DNA from: Candidatus Nomurabacteria bacterium
GTDB taxonomy: Bacteria > Patescibacteriota > Minisyncoccia > Phycocordibacterales > UBA9973
Reading direction: 5' to 3'
Assembly: GCA_943356675.1 (NCBI GenBank)
Contig: CALRFQ010000008.1
Coordinates: forward strand, 1-36,351
Length of the DNA: 36,351 nt
Made by a program: the position numbers and the translations under genes
The notes under the pieces: model-generated
What the model was told of the DNA's origin: nothing
The model's input: the letters and a program-made list of their open reading frames with translations, nothing else
Databases searched by the model: none
In this document: in pieces, positions 36,334-36,351 of the stretch
How positions within the stretch are numbered: the stretch's first letter is position 1
Layout: every line of letters begins with the position of its first letter

Positions 36334-36351
36334 TAAAAAAAACTATTTGGA

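Overview
The window looks like a compact, AT-rich chromosomal segment of a Patescibacteria/CPR (Parcubacteria-like) genome. The evidence is a short IF-2, tRNAs without encoded CCA, VirB2/TrbC-like pilins and tight housekeeping operons; the lineage call is inference. Recognisable core genes are miaA, rpmG, alr, clpB, iscS/nifS-type cysteine desulfurase, infB, rbfA, gyrA, an S1-domain protein, pth, lepB, hisS, def and fmt. There are five tRNAs (Gly-UCC, Tyr-GUA, Cys-GCA, Lys-CUU, Leu-UAG, plus Leu-UAA making six genes). Accessory content includes an ABC-2 exporter, a VirB2-like pilin cluster with a solute-binding protein, and a truncated GLoVer-repeat protein. The least explained signals are: (1) a ~580-bp unit carrying a PaaX/Cas2-like gene bounded by near-identical inverted ends, each built around the palindrome TTTAGACGGCCGTCTAAA; (2) a repeat family in the 3' tails of several tRNA genes, with a GGTGTAC...CYGTARG...GAAA.TCCTTCC module, a 70-nt near-identical hairpin repeat, and echoes of the upstream tRNA's T-arm; (3) a free-standing ~280-nt structured RNA with its own promoter and terminator; (4) a palindromic C/G-rich element inserted in frame in the cysteine desulfurase, with a second copy at the 3' end of fmt; (5) a 114-bp MITE-like or invertible promoter cassette. 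All calls are by eye; no searches or folding programs were run.
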